Positions 12,101 through 27,100 of a DNA stretch of 64,000 nt are shown here, piece by piece. The stretch lies in assembly GCA_963931925.1 (NCBI GenBank), contig OZ007576.1, positions 19,236,203-19,300,202 on the forward strand. Reading direction: 5' to 3'. The position numbers were made by a program, and so were the translations under genes. Below the pieces are notes generated by a model. It searched no databases and was not told where the DNA came from. It saw only the letters and a list, made by a program, of their open reading frames with translations. Positions within the stretch are counted from its first letter, which is position 1, and each line of letters starts with the position of its first letter. The stretch is from Onchidella celtica (lineage: Eukaryota; Mollusca; Gastropoda; Systellommatophora; Onchidiidae).

Positions 12101-15100
12101 AAGAGAAACGCCACAATCTATACGAATAATGGATCCCTAATAGAACTATTCACAGTGAAGCAAATCCCCCCCGAGTTATCAATAGCCACCAAGGCACTCC
12201 AATATCCTTCGTAATGGCAAAGAAGATATGCTATACTATGATCCCAACCAACCTCCCGCTCTTAAACTAAACATATAGTAAAGGGAAAAAAGCCTGGAAA
12301 CACAGAGCGGAAAGTACCTCGCCCTCCTCAAGACTGACAAACAGATGGTTCACTTAACTTTATTTTGAGGAATTCAGATGGTGATGTCCTCAATCCATAG
12401 CTCGTTCCAAGCCCAAAAAAAATGTGTTTCTGTCTCAGGTAGATCTCTAAGGTGAATGGTGTCCCTCGCCGGTGTCGTCGGGTCAATGGGATGATCAGCT
12501 CACCATATGAAATTGAACCAAAATGTTATATTAATACAAATTGCCTATAACCTAAAATAAAAAGGACCTGAAATCACAATGTTATAAAAGTGCAATACTA
12601 AATAATGGAATAAAATGCAATAGGTTTTAGAATACTTTATCTAAATGGCATGGCGTTATTTAAGTTCTTTAGGGGGTCCCTCTCCAGTGTTACGGGTCTG
12701 GTACTGGGTGATAGTGTTACAGAGTGGGTGTTATGGGTTATTGGTTTTATGACTGCATTTTAAAATCGAGAGGTATTTATGAATTACTCTTTCGTACCAT
12801 GCCACACACTAATAACAATCTGAATAAGTTTTATGAACAGACCTGCAGGGCCACAAATTTAATTACTTTAACTTTCCTAACAATTTTGTCTAGATCTCTT
12901 ACATACTAAAAAGACAACATCAGCAGCATCAAATGAAAATTCAATAATATGACACTAGAAGTCTCCTCTAGATTCCTATAAGATTAAGATCATTCTGACT
13001 CACTCACAATTTAAGTATTAATTATCTATCTCTCAGATATAGTCTGCCTACTATCTATCAAGCAATATACTAATGTCTCTGGCGACAATGTCATCTCAGC
13101 TATTTGTGCCTACCGCTTATAATGGATCAAGCTCGTCAATACAAACTGACGTAGTTAAGTTAGATCTACTCTAGGATGGGCTGGCAATCCCCAGCCTCAT
13201 CCAGACAAATCAATTCCAATTCACAGTTGTGTATGCCAAACATTCATACTAGATCTAGTTGCAAGTTAATATACATCTTTGTCTTGCATTCTTGGGTAGC
13301 ACTTCTAGCATGTGCGGCAATCCTGTCCTACTGGAAAAATTACGTTCAGCTCCTCGTTCATTGTTAAATCATCAACAGACAAACACTTACACTTGGTCCC
13401 TGATAAGGAATCAGGGAACAGTAGACAACAGCAGTGGGTAAATCATAATCGAGCACATGGCTTCATCTCAATGCCTATAATGGACATAGACATAAAAACA
13501 ACAGTCTTCTGATTCTTCTGGCAGAATCACGCCGACGCCTGCACAGATGGAATTTTCTGTATGGAGTGATGAACATAGGAATGGCTACGCTTATATACTG
13601 TGCGGCCAGCTGCAAATTACCGTCCACATGCCTAGATTTGATTGGTGCATCCATTCGAGCCCAGCTCGCAGTATTAATAGATTCTGCATGGAAGTTGGTC
13701 ACGGCCTTGTACTAGAAACAGACAAGGTCAAATTAAAATGTCAAAACCATTACTAAAATCTCTAAACCCTCGTGCTTTCTACGTTTTATGTACGAATTTC
13801 TGAACGCGACTAAGCGTCTTAAACTATCTATCCTTATTCACCCCTTCTCTTCCCTTGTAAGAGTTCATCAAAATTACGGGGTCGAGAATTGCACTGTCAC
13901 TCCTAACTTATCCATTTATTCTATCTTGCCCCACTTTCTTTCCATCTCTAAGAAAAAGTGTTACAAAAACAAACTGTTCACGAGAACAGTTCAAGGACAT
14001 TTACGCTGGTTATAATCAACGAGACCGTGAAAAAAACAAGTCTTTTCAAGTCGTGACCCAGCACGACAATTATAGTATTAACCTTGACACACGATACCTT
14101 TATTTTATGATAGAAACATGGCTAAAATGTATATTTCTGTGAAAAACGAACATTAGACATAATTATTTCGACCCACCATCACTGAAGTTTGATTTTCTCA
14201 ATATCTTTTGACATCCGACTCATTTCACGTGGCTGCCCAACATCATATGTTCTATGCATAATGATCTAACAATTTTCTAGAGGTTTGCTTCTTTGCAATT
14301 TCAAATCTGTCACCATTCTATTGCAAATCCAACACTTTCAATAATTAAATAAACAAATTCCAATACCTCATTATAACCACCACACAATTTGATCCTATAG
14401 TATGTTTCTACTGCTGGTGCAAAAAAAAATTTCTTTCTGCTGTGTTCTACTCTCGGGAATCTATAAAATGGAAATTTACGGTGCTGCCTGATCACCTTAC
14501 TAGTCAAATGTGAAAATATAATTGTTGCAAAAGATGTAAGAAGTGGACTAATTTTCTCAGTTCCTTTAACTGAACATTTAACAATATATTACTTTTTAGT
14601 GTGTATGTCTACATAAAGCAGGGCCAAAAGAGGCACCCAAGTATATAATTTTTTCAATATGCACACAAAATGTCTCAAAATCTTTCCTATCTTCTCTTTC
14701 TCTATGTTAATCCTCACCCAGAGATACCTACCTGCCTCACAGTGAGTTCACTTTTTCCTCCTCTATTTTCTGATTGTCCAACTTTCCCATTACTGGTCAC
14801 GGCAGATTTAGCACTGGCCTGTGCTGCCATCCACTCCAGTCGCTTCTTCTCCAAGATTCGAACCTCTTCCTTCAACTCTCCATTTTCCAGCTCTACCTCA
14901 GCCACTCGATTTTTCAGTCGAGCTGTGCTGGCGTTCCATCTACTTTCCTTACGTTTCAATTCATCTTGAAGTTCCTGAAGCTACAAACACATCAGAAAGT
15001 GATATGGAAGTAAGGTGTAAAAAAAATGATTCATGACACCAGTGAGAAGTGGAAATGAATGAAATCCGGCATAGATTACTGAGTCTGAAAGCACAAAATG

Positions 15101-18100
15101 CAGGGTGCATTTTACATTACAATGCAAATAAGATTTTTAAAAAATAACAACTTAAAAAGCAAGTGTGGTTTGGACTTTACTACACATCAGCTCAATAATG
15201 CCTCCTGAACTGCAAAGAATGGAATATGCAATATCTGACTTCCTTTTTTTGTCATGAATTCTGCACCAACTGATAGGAATTTTAGTAACATATCATGCAA
15301 TATTATTTTCTGTTTATGCAATGCCAGTGTGCTTCTCGGAATTTGCACACAACGTAAATATCTCTAAAATTTAACATGAGCAACGTATGAATTCAAGCAA
15401 ACTACACTGTTCATACCTGGTTCTTCAGAGCATCAATCTCTTCCCTCTCTTTCTTGTCTGGCATGGAGCGAATCTTCTTCTGATAGTTGTCAAACAGTTT
15501 TCTTTCTCGTCTGAAATCAAACACAACACCACATTTACGGTAAATTCTCAAGAATCCAAACCCATTTCTCAATAACTCAAAGTTGTGACCAAAACAATGA
15601 TAGTGGGATTGAACAATGCATGCAAGTTCAGAAATACTGAATTCTAACTATATTCTTTTAAATGAGAATATATACTTTTCACAAAACAACTGTATTGTCA
15701 CCTCTAGACATCTAAACTTTTCATATTTCTTAGTACAAAAATTCTGTTTACACAATTAACTTCAGCATTTATAGAAAGTACTTTCACCTTTATAGGACTA
15801 TGATAAATTGCTAACATTGTATCCGGACTAGCACACATACTACTTGTGTAGAGAATTTTCTACTAAAATGTGTGCTACAGGTTACAGCAGTATATAAGTA
15901 CACAATGATTTTCTGTGTGCAGTTGAGTTCCAGGGGTAATAGTAATATTTTGTATTTTTTTGTATATTTCTTTAATCCCATTTGGGAAATATGCTTTAGT
16001 GTCACTGCAGCCCAGTTACAACTGGAGCAGATACGTCATTGCCACAGTGCAAAGGGGAGGTGGTAATGATAAATTTTATATAATTTTGCCCAGGCACCTG
16101 CCTGTTTGGCCTGCTCTTCTAGATTTCCAACTACCAAGACATCTTTAACATATGCAACATGCACACAGGCCCCTCAAGTTTTTTGTCCTTATCCAAGAAG
16201 ACCAGGTGCTCGATCCTACCAACCATAGGATCAGGGGCAGGAAAATATGAGAAAAATCCAAAAATTCCAACATGGCTGCACCGACCAGGATTCGAACACG
16301 GTACCTTTAGCATGAAAGATGAGCATCTTGCCCCTAGACCGCCACGTCCCCTGAATGTGAACAAAACCGTATCTATTTCTATATCTATTTCCTTGCCTGG
16401 ATCTCAAAATCAATTTGAACATCTTGTGAAAAACAACATTTACAATGTAAAAACCACTACCCACTTGAGTTTCTTCATCTCCTCAGTTTTGAATTCTTCC
16501 AGTCGTTTGAGTTCTTTCTCTTTCTCTTGTTGAAAGTTCTCAATTTCTTGTTTCAGCTTTGCCAGACCCTGGAGAGATTTATGCATTAGTCTCTGAGTAC
16601 ATTCAATGTCAATAAAACTGTTGCACCAAAACTGAAGATTTACAGGGGGTCTCCAAAAAATTGTATACACTCTTTGAATATCAATTTACAGTTATTAATA
16701 TAATGTCAATTAAGATACATCCAAGGCTTATAATTCAAATATAATTCAAATGAAAAGAACAGATTGTCAAGGTCATTCCACAACTGCATGAGTCATGTTT
16801 TGGTGTTGTTTTTTTTTGAAAATCAAAGAAAACTGTTTATTTCAAATACAGTAGTAACTGTTGTTACGGAAGCGGAGTGTTTTTCATAGAAAGCTATAGC
16901 CGAACAGTGAACACAGCTTGTTTGGCTTTGTAAGTAGACTATGCTGCACTAACCAGTCTAAAATGGTGATTTAGATGGATGTGGGTTTTCATTTAAGAAG
17001 TCATAAGTCAATGAAAGAAAATGATGTAACTGTTGAATGGTGCAATGTGACTGTCTGATTAAGGTGAGCATTTCATCTCAAAACACCAAAAAAATGATTT
17101 AAGCAATTGTGGAAACACCATGACAAGATGTGTAAATGTTAAATTCCAAGGATACTTACATGCAGCGGGGCACAGCAGAGACCGTGTTACTTTATTTATT
17201 TATCAATTTTCACTTTCTAAATGTTTTTCTTAAAATATGGATAATTCCAGTTCTATTCCAGGGCTAATCCACTATTTCCTGGGCTTTTTCTCAAATCTTG
17301 AAATTCTATGGCTTTTCTAGGAATCCTTGGAATTCCAAGACTGCACAGGAACCCTGCATTAGAATGCGTTACATCCAATGAGAATATATGCCTATGTTAC
17401 CACATACCTCCTCTCTCTCTCGTCTCAGCTTTTCCAAGTTTGCATTCTCTGAACGAAATCTTTCAATCTCAGTGTCCAGTTCCATCAGCTTATCTCTCAA
17501 GATACGAGACTGCACGCCATCTGATGCTTGTATGGGCTGGGCTGTGGCTTGATGCAGTGCTTGTGTAGCCTGGGATAGATACGAAAGATGAACATTTCTC
17601 ATCCACCATTTTTCAATGACAACTGCTTATTCTGTTTCGTGTTTGTGAGGCTGAGGCAGTATGTCTGCCCGGCCACCCAAGTTGGCCAAAATGATGGTTG
17701 AGTCTCAAAATATCAAATTTTTTTTATTTTGGCCAATTTAGATTTTTATGTCATCCATTTTTTTCTATTAACCCTTTGAACACTGGTCCCCCTGTCCTTA
17801 TGAACCCCTGTCCCTGGTCCCCCAGCCCAAAATTGCCATTTTCATAGATAGTAATATGATGGAAACACACAACAAACACAACACTGATGGATAGGGAGCA
17901 AATGCGAGTATTATAGGATGTTTTTCTTATCTTTTATCTCCAGTATTGGGCCTTGGTATGCCAGTCGGTCCAGCATGTTGAGCCCCGTTTGATACATAAA
18001 AAAACTTTGCATTCTGTGCATTCATCACGAAAATTTGACAAAAAACCTCTCCAAACTAAGCGCCGGCTTCTAGTTTCTCTTTGTTTACAACTAGGAATTA

Positions 18101-21100
18101 AAAAATGGCGGGGAAACACAACTTTTGATGACATAGGAGCACAAATATGCCATGTCACCCTTCTGACTGCTGTACCAGTCAATAGTGTATATATCACCGT
18201 AGAATTTGACTGGTGTACAGGGCAATAGTGTTCAAAGGGCTAAGAAAATAATCAATTTTTGTCTCAATCAACATTTTGCTAGATTTTCTCAACTTGGAAA
18301 GTTGCAAAATATTCCTAATTCTGTGCTTTCATTTCACAGTTGTATGGTGACCCCCCCTGCCTCAAATGTTCTTTCAACTAGTTAAAACTGTTTTTTAAAA
18401 GTCTTTGCCTTTTCAGGTGTACATATCTTGCTCGAAAATTTATATTAAATCAGACTAATATCAATAACCTGTTATCTAGTGTACGTATCCCCTCCCCCCC
18501 CCCCCCCCCCCACCCCTTTTAAGCTATAAATTGTTGTCCTACTGATGACTACCCTCCACAACTAGAAACACAACAGATATAAAACTCTAACCTTCTCAGC
18601 TTCAACACTTGGCTTTGGTTTGAGTTTTGGGAAAAGTCTGGACACTAATTTGGACGTGGGTGGTGTTGAATTCGCTGTTGCAGTAGTTGTGGCAGTGGAC
18701 GCTGGTACTGATTGGGGTTGGAATGGCAAGAGAGAACGAGATTTGTTGAATCAGACGTAATGTTTTAAAATAATTTTAAAGTTTAATCTACTCATGTTTA
18801 AAAATGATGTTGCAATGTTAAAAACACACAACAGCAAATATATGCAAAAAATGACATCAATATAGAATTCTCTGGCCAAACAGGCAAACTATCTTTTTGA
18901 CATACCTTGTACAAATGTTCAAATTTCTCGTACATATACCAACCGACCCGAGCAAGATAAATCTTGCAAATTCTTTGTACCAAACCCAACCCCATCTCTA
19001 GATCTAGGTCACTTCAAAAACGGTACATGGATTCGATGCAAATACCAATAGAACTTTTTGTTATACCATAGTTCCTTGCAGAATTCACAGATATGACAAA
19101 GTTAATTTTCATCCTGCAGTGTGTAAAGACGGATGAAGAACAAAATTTACGATCATGCTTTTGGATTTTACTCCAGGAAAATGTCTATTTTTTGCTACTC
19201 AAAAAATCGTAAACATGTAATACTAAAGACTAAATTTTGTCCCAAATAAATGTGTCCAGATAATTTATTGTCAAAAACTAAGGCAGTGCTCAAAATTTCA
19301 TAATTTTGGTCATGTAGTCACGAAGTTTTAGGTGCTTATATGTTCACCCTCTAGCTCCATTACAGAATGATGGGATGGTGGCGTTTTGGTATATTTTACA
19401 AAAACCATCAAAAGATTCCTAGAAACAGGTACATATAAAGCTTTTAAAAAAACTGTTATCTCTGCTTTTTTGTTTCAAAAGCTAATCAAATAGTAATTTT
19501 TCCTACATGCAATTGTTGATGAAACGCAAGCACATGTAACAGTTCAGTTTACCTTTCAAGCAGGTTTCGTCATCATCATCACCGTCATCATCAATCCATG
19601 CCATCTCATCATCAAAGGCTACTTGAGGTGGTAGTGATGCTTTTGTTGTTTTCAATTCTCCCTCCTCAGTCTTGCCTTTGTTCTTGGTACCTTCTCCAAG
19701 AGGTCTGTCATCCTCTTTATCCCTCATCTTGTTCTCCTCCCTACCCGGGAAAGGATCATTTTCATCAGGACTATCAGCATCCTCAGAATTATCCTCATCG
19801 TCGTCCTCACTATCATCATCACTTTCTTTCTCAAACTGAGATCCGTAAAGATTGCTATTGTACATTTTTCCTTGGGGCTGTGTCTTCATGGGATCATCAC
19901 TGCCAACACCAAGCTGGGAACCAAAAAGTTTGGTTGGATCTCTTGCCAACTGCATTGTGGGCAGATCTGATACCACAGGTTTTGCTTCCGACCAGGTGTT
20001 CTGTGTGACTGCTGTTGAAGACTGAGAAATAGCACCATCCTGTACAGAAGGAAATGTACCGAATTTGAAGTCACTGGGTACCGTACTGAGACCTGGGAAC
20101 TGAGGGCTGTGGAAGAAACTGGCACTGGGTTGAATAGAGTGGTGGCTGCTGGAAGCCGTAGAGGCAAACGGTGCTGGAAAATTTGATATTAAAGAATTAC
20201 TTGTGGAGGCAGACGGTGCTGGAAAATTTGATATTAAAGAATTGCTTGTTGTGCTCGGTACAGACATTGTGGATGAAGAACTAGTCACCAAAGGAATGAA
20301 TGGACCAGCATTCCCAACTTTGTTACTTTCTGCAGCACCGCCAGATGTTAAAAGCCCAGCTTGTAAAGACAATGTTTTGAGCATTGACAATGTGTCATTG
20401 GCTGTGGCAAATTTGGATGCTAGAGGAGCCACTTTCCGAGTCATGACTTTAGAAGGCGACTGCGGTGGATCTGAAGTGACGCCAGCCTGGTGTACCCTGG
20501 GAGGACTAGATGTGATACCATTCTGTGCTCTCCAAGGATCTCTGTTTTCATTTTCTTCATCGCTTGTGTCCGACAGAGTCACATCAGAAGAATCAGATTT
20601 TGGTTCCACTAAATGAATACTTTCCTTGTTGTTGTTATTGTTGTTGTTGTTATTACTATTGTAGTTTATATTGGCAATAGTCTCTCCCTCGGATTTGTCT
20701 GGTTCTCCTGACACCTTCTGACCACTGGTCAGCGTAGTTTCCTTGTCATCTTCTCTTGGGGTATCCGAGGTGTCGGGGAAAATTCGTTTGTTTGTGTTCT
20801 CATCTACAGTCTTCTTTGTTTCATTGATTGTCTTCAGCCTGTGGATGGCCTCCTGAAAGAATTGATAGGTGAGATCAGTACAGAGAGCTTCCCAATGTTA
20901 CTTATAGCACTATTTTCTTAATAATGAGATAGACAGAATTTTTTTTTCTTAGCTTTCAATTATTTCTTTATTATAAAACAGCATTATCTTTGTCCAACAC
21001 ACTCTGAGACATAATGACAAGGCAAAAAATATTTGAACGGGCAGTTCTGCTCTACAAATGGTATCAGCACAGTATTACACTTAGAGTAAGTATCTTGATA

Positions 21101-24100
21101 ATGATATCACCTTTTCAAGTATCAATAGCATTACTGTTTGTTGCACACCTCGAGTCACCACTAAAATGCAGGTGTCCATTAGTAGCGCCATGATTTTATT
21201 CATCTTCAGAATTGTACGCAACTTGGGGAGCAGGATGCAGATTTAATCATTCCAGCATCCCTCTTGATAATAAATTGGCATTATTGCACTAGTGCCCTCA
21301 ATGAAAAGGCGCAAAAGGCGCAATTGTAAAAAGTGCCATTTCCTTTCTCCATACAAAAAAAACCTGTGTCTTAAAATACATTTGAGAGACCCAAAAACAG
21401 GATTCCAAACCTTCTGATCAGCCTTGTCACTGGTCACTAATTTCTTGACAAGGGAAGAATTACTGCAGAAACTCATGTTATCCACAGCATCTTCTAGTAG
21501 TTCAAACTCTGCCAAACTGTCCAGCTCCGTCTGAACAGGGGAAAAAAAACAAAAGACAAGATACAGCGATACAGGACAAAACTGGCATATCGATGGTGTT
21601 GTGCTCTAACCGTGTAACTGGAAAAAATTGACCAACTCATTTTTTTAGCTAAAAATAGTCACCACACCTTTCCGGGGGTTCCCTATTCAAATGGGAAGTC
21701 TACATGCACTATAAATAGCAAAATTGAGCCTCGAAGCCTTCAATAGTTACAATTCTAACGTGTATGAGGCTGTTCTAATCGTGTAACTGATTTCTATGGC
21801 GATGATGATTGATGGCAGGAATCAAAATCCTAGCACACCGAGCATCCCCATAAATGCTCTCCTCACCCCAAGGTCCATTTGAGGGTTTTCCTACTAATTG
21901 TACCAATGGTCAGCTAGTACCATATTTGCTGGCTTTGTTCGGCCTTGCCGCACATTCTTCCCTCGCCCCATTTGCATCTCGCCTCAATTATTCTGATAAT
22001 GGGTGGCAAATCAATGTCTTCATATGCCCACAATTGGTGGGTGATATCTCATTTCTGCCATGCTGTAGGTATCCATGGACAGCAGCGTTGCACAAGACAC
22101 TGAACGTATGTGAAGTAAGCTCTATATGGATCTATGTAGGTACTTCCAGAGGCTTTAGTGCATTACATTCAATAATGAATGGCTTGAGACACACATGAAA
22201 ATACAACCGGAAATCCTTTAAATTACCAACACCTATAGTAATTTCATCTTCTTCTTTGCTACAAAGGCAAATCCAAGTGCGTATAATTTTTCAAATACGA
22301 CTTTTCAGAACGAACATTGTGTAAAATGACACCTACAGAATCATGATCATCAGAACGAGTGGATCTCGAGTCCAAGGACGGCGATTTCTCCACAATTCCA
22401 CCAGCCCTCCCATTTCTGAAGAGATCAATGTGATCCATCTCTGCCCTCTGAAATCTTGCACTCCCAACTTCTTTCTGCCGAGATCTCTGTTCTTCCAGCT
22501 TTTTACTGGCAACATTGTGAATAAGTGTTAGTTTTGCCACAGGTTTTCCTTGGCTTGGGGCATCCTGAGTGACTGTGTTACCTTTCAAGTTCTGTAATGA
22601 AAAATGGCAGAGAATACAGCAAGGTGCATGGTTTGGATGGTTTCAATTGTAGAATTATTTCATTTTCTTCATTTTCTTTTTCATTTTGTTTAACAAATGC
22701 ATGTAAAATTCAGTGTCAGAAAGACCAGTCAGGTTATGATTCAACCAGTAAAACAGTCCATCAATATATAACAGCATTTCAATCATCTGAAAATAAATCA
22801 AAATTATCACGAGGCAGCAAATACATCACAGATTTTACCACAAAATTGACACTTTGCAATACTAATTAAATACAACATATGCCACTCTATATCACTGTTC
22901 TGTTGATGTAAAACATTATCAATAGTATACAATTTCCCATCTCTCATATTTCATGTGAAATCTTTCATTTATAAATAAAGTTTGACAAAAAACATGAGAG
23001 GGGACATGTCTAGAGGCAACCTGCTCGCCTATAAAGCTGAAAGTACCGGGGATCGGTGCAGGCATGTTGGCATTTTTTGAGGAGGAAACTTCCTGTCTCT
23101 GATCCTATGGTAGATAGGATTGGGCACCTTGTCTTCTCGGATAAGAAAAAGAAAATTCGGAGTGCCCTTGTGCATGTTAAAGATACCTTGGCAGTTGAAA
23201 GTTGAGAAGAGCAGGCTGAAATGGCCGCTGCCCGGGCAAAATTCTAAAAAAAAAAAAAAAGTAATTCCTACCCAAAAACACACTGAAACAAGAAGAAGAA
23301 AAATAAAAGAAAAGTCAGGTGTAAATGCCAAGGGCAGCGGAACCTCCTAAAGTAAAGACTTAAACACAAACAAGTCTTTGAACATATATAACAAGAGCAG
23401 GAGTAAAAATGTCCCATTGAACTTACACTTTTGACTTTCTTTTCTGCAGGTTTTGAGCTCACTAACTTTGACATATCTTTCAGCCGAGAACCAACCGATG
23501 ATTTCTTATTCCCATCTCCACTTTCAGCAGTTTTTGAGGATCCTTCTCCTGACTCCCGCTTGGATTTTGCTGCATCTTTGCTCGGCAATGCTTGTTCTTG
23601 CTGCGTTGGGTGTGCCCTGCGATTAGATTTACTTGGAGGTCTTTTCACAGGCTTCTTTGGTGCCGAGCTGAATCGTGCAATACCTTCACCTTTCCTTAAG
23701 AAAGTCTTCTTGCGTGGTTTGCCAGAGCTTTCCTCACTTTCCCTGGCCAGCTACAAGTGAGACAAAAAAAATCAACCATGCATGAATATGACATCAAATT
23801 ACTTCCCCTAAAAGCAGTTGTCCACAGAAACAAAAATTTTGTAAACACTACACCCAACATAGATGCATACTAGTGTTCTTTGAAACATAAAAAAAATACT
23901 GGCGGAGCACAAAAACTGCAGTTAAAATTCCAGCCCTGCCAGGAAATTTTTACCCTCACAAACAGCCTTTTCACAATACAAGTGAACTGTTCCACTTTGC
24001 CTGATTGCTTCTTACTTTAATTTCCAACTCATTCCAGACAAACTTATAAGCATGTAACTGTGAAATATAAAATTAAATATATATTTATCAGTAAAATCTA

Positions 24101-27100
24101 AAGTCTTTGATTACATCTTTCAAACAGTAAACTTGCTACGCTCTCTACATGAAAAAACACTGGGACTAAAATGTTTTTACTTCATTTGATGAGCATTTAA
24201 TCAGAAAATGTAACTGCCCTTTTTCTTGTGGTGTCTGTGTAAAAATTCTGTGATCTATGTAGCACTAAACATACTTTACACTTCCAGCATTTCATGCATT
24301 ATAAGTTCTGATTAAAATGGAGATTCAAGCAGTGATGTAAAGAGTCGCAGAGTGTGAACGGCATAAGAACAAAAATTACCAGAATGCACCCTGTGAGCAA
24401 TGTTAATGGCAGAAATTTTAACTTCACAAATCTGTTCTGCAGACAAACTATAACAAACATCTAATAAACTTCTACTGCCATTAAATTATGCAAAAATGGA
24501 ATACTACAAATCTAAATTTTTTAATATTAACCCTTTTACTGCCAAGCCCAAATGCGCTTCCTTTCTTTAGACTACCAGAATAAAAGATTATCGGGTAGAA
24601 AGACAGCAGGAAGTATTAAAATTAGGAGTGCAAAACATGCCAGAACAATATCAGCTGACATATTGACCTTGCATCAGTTATAGCATGAAACAGTAGGGCT
24701 GACATATCAGCCATGCGGCAGTCTTCTGCAACATATGATGGGCTGATATAACAGTCCTGTGGCAGCAAAAAGGTTAATATTGTCATTTTCCCAGCTCTTG
24801 TTTGATTCTTCTTTCACAGCCCCCACCTTGTCCTTCTCCTCTTTGAGTTGTTCTTCAAGCAGCTGCTCAAATGTCTTTGTGCCACCAGTGCCCTGGATTG
24901 GTCTGTCATCTGGTTTTGAATCATTTACCTGTAATACGGAAACATGAAAAATATACTCAGCTTCCCACAAGCAAGGCATCCCTTGAGACTGATATGAGCT
25001 ATCAAAATACAAAGAATATTTCATTTGGAGGAGAATAAAATGAAAGCGGTTGCAAAACTACAATAAAAAAAGAATAAAAACATTCATGAAAGTTAATAAA
25101 AACACACCATAACAGAATTTAGTATCTTTATATCAGCTATAAGGGCTGACATGATGCCTATGAATTGTAGTACTTAATGTCCCTGCAATAACCATCCAAG
25201 TTCTGGCTGGTAAAGTTCCATGATTTCATTTTGTCCTCTTGAAACCTTAATCCCAAAGAAAACATACATTTTTTTTGTCCCTGTCAATTATAAGTAAGTT
25301 ATTATATAAATAAAAGCGAATGTGTGTTTGTCTGTGTGTTCACAAAAAATACCGGCTCATACAGCTCAGATTTACATGAAATTCTGAAGACGTTCTCCTT
25401 TCCCCCGGCAGAAGGTTACTTTTTGACACATGAAGACTCCAAATGGTGGGGGTGTATTTTTTATAATTTGTTTTGTGTTGCTGGCTGTTTGTTTCCCATC
25501 CCTTTTTTTTTTTTTCGCGAGCATGACCCATCATGTCAGTATTTCCTGCCAGCAGATTTAAACTATTCGATGTGGTCGTAGTTAAAATTAGAATGTAGGA
25601 ATACCCTGCTGCCTTACACTGATCTCAAATTGATTGTGAAAGTTAGATTTTGTAGCTTTTATTGTTTACTCCAAGAAATTGTTTACTCTCTACATTTCAT
25701 TTTTTTATAATTCTAAACCCTTAGTTATACAGGCCACAAGTAGCCCTCGCCAGGAATAAGCTTTTAAGACTACACGGAGGTGCCTAATTTAGCTTGAAAA
25801 TTATAAAATAGTATGAAAGACTTATAGACATCTTTTTCAACGACATGTGCAAAATATTATGATCAACAATGACAGACAATAAGAGGAACTCATGACTCAC
25901 TAAGCCAAAACCATAATTTAGCCAGTTCCCATTTCTTTTACCTTTTTCACGGTTACATTTTGGTCATCATCATCATCATTATCATCCTCTTCAACGTCAT
26001 CACTTCCTCCTCCTTCATCATCCTCATCCTCCCATTCCTCCTCACTCTCTGCCTCCTGATTGTCGTTGTGTTTGCCGCCACTATATTCACTCATGCCATC
26101 ATCATTCAGCATCACTGCTCGAGGGATAAACTGAGAATCTTCTTCAGGCTCTATAAATGCTGGCCCGAGCTTCATGTTCTGAGTGAGAGAAAAATGTAGG
26201 TTCAGGTATGTCATTTCTGACTAGACAACAAAATAAAAGGAGGCTGGAAGAAAGAAAGAAAGAAAGAAAGAAGGAAGCTATTTAACTTTAAACAACAGTG
26301 GTAAATACATCTTTAAAAATGGAAATAGGAAGAGTAAAGCTCAGGAGTCAAATCTATCACATGGCAACCTCTGAATTACAGTAAGTCTAAAGTATAATGT
26401 TCTAAAGCGACATAGTCTCTACAGGTTCTCTTTTGAAATCTAAAGGCTTATTCTCCATTAGACAATGGGATGGATGTTGCATATACCAATAATAGTTTCT
26501 ATGAGTTAGGCAAATTCATGCCATAAGAAATGGACTAAGCAACGAACTTATAAATAAAGGTACATGCATTGTATTAATTTTTTCTCACCTGGTGACCATT
26601 CATCAAATTTCTGGGGGTAAACTGCTGTGGGTGTTGTTGGTGCTGCCTCACTTGCTGACTACTGTATTGTTGTGATTGTGCTGGTGCTGCAGTAAAGAAG
26701 TCTGATGTTGTTGGAGGCAGTGGGAGGGTCGATGAAGGTTGCTGGAACTGCAGTTTTCTGGCCCTCGGCTGCCGGCCTGGTCCTGGCAGGCTGGGTGAAG
26801 CCGATCGTTCAACAGCATCTGTGTTGTGGTTTGGCTGGGTTCGATTCCCAACATTCGCAGGCAGGAGATTCAAAACCTGTAACAGTTGAAAATAAACGCA
26901 TGGTTATAAACTGTTTGACAGATTTGGTGAAGGGAGAAGGATGACTGATAAAAACAATAAATGTGTACCATAAAGATGTAAATATAGAATCTGTACAAGA
27001 AAAACCAAACAAAAAACAAAAAAAAACAAAGAAATAAATGTTCAGACAATGAGACAATAGTTAAATGGTTCCGCATCTGTCAATCCATAAAAATCTTAAA

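Larger units (their letters stand above)
4641..14089 (-). mobile_element. Complete Gmr1-like Ty3/gypsy LTR retrotransposon in CENPJ intron 16
   Basis: 9,449 bp, element sense on the minus strand. Order in element sense: 5' LTR (14089-12688), primer-binding site, 1.45-kb leader with repeated hairpins, one gag-pol frame (11239-6722), about 0.67 kb 3' region, polypurine tract, 3' LTR (6042-4641), flanked by CACGA duplications. LTRs start TGTCAA and end TAACA. I found one difference between the LTRs (A at 6003, G at 14050), so the insertion is recent, and the intact frame suggests it may be autonomous. Integrase precedes reverse transcriptase, the hallmark of Gmr1-like elements. No envelope gene. 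Same transcriptional sense as the host gene. Confidence 0.96.

Noticed and set aside
16270-16345. tRNA gene suggested by A- and B-box-like motifs
   Set aside because: It is the head of a SINE present three times in the window; no intact cloverleaf.
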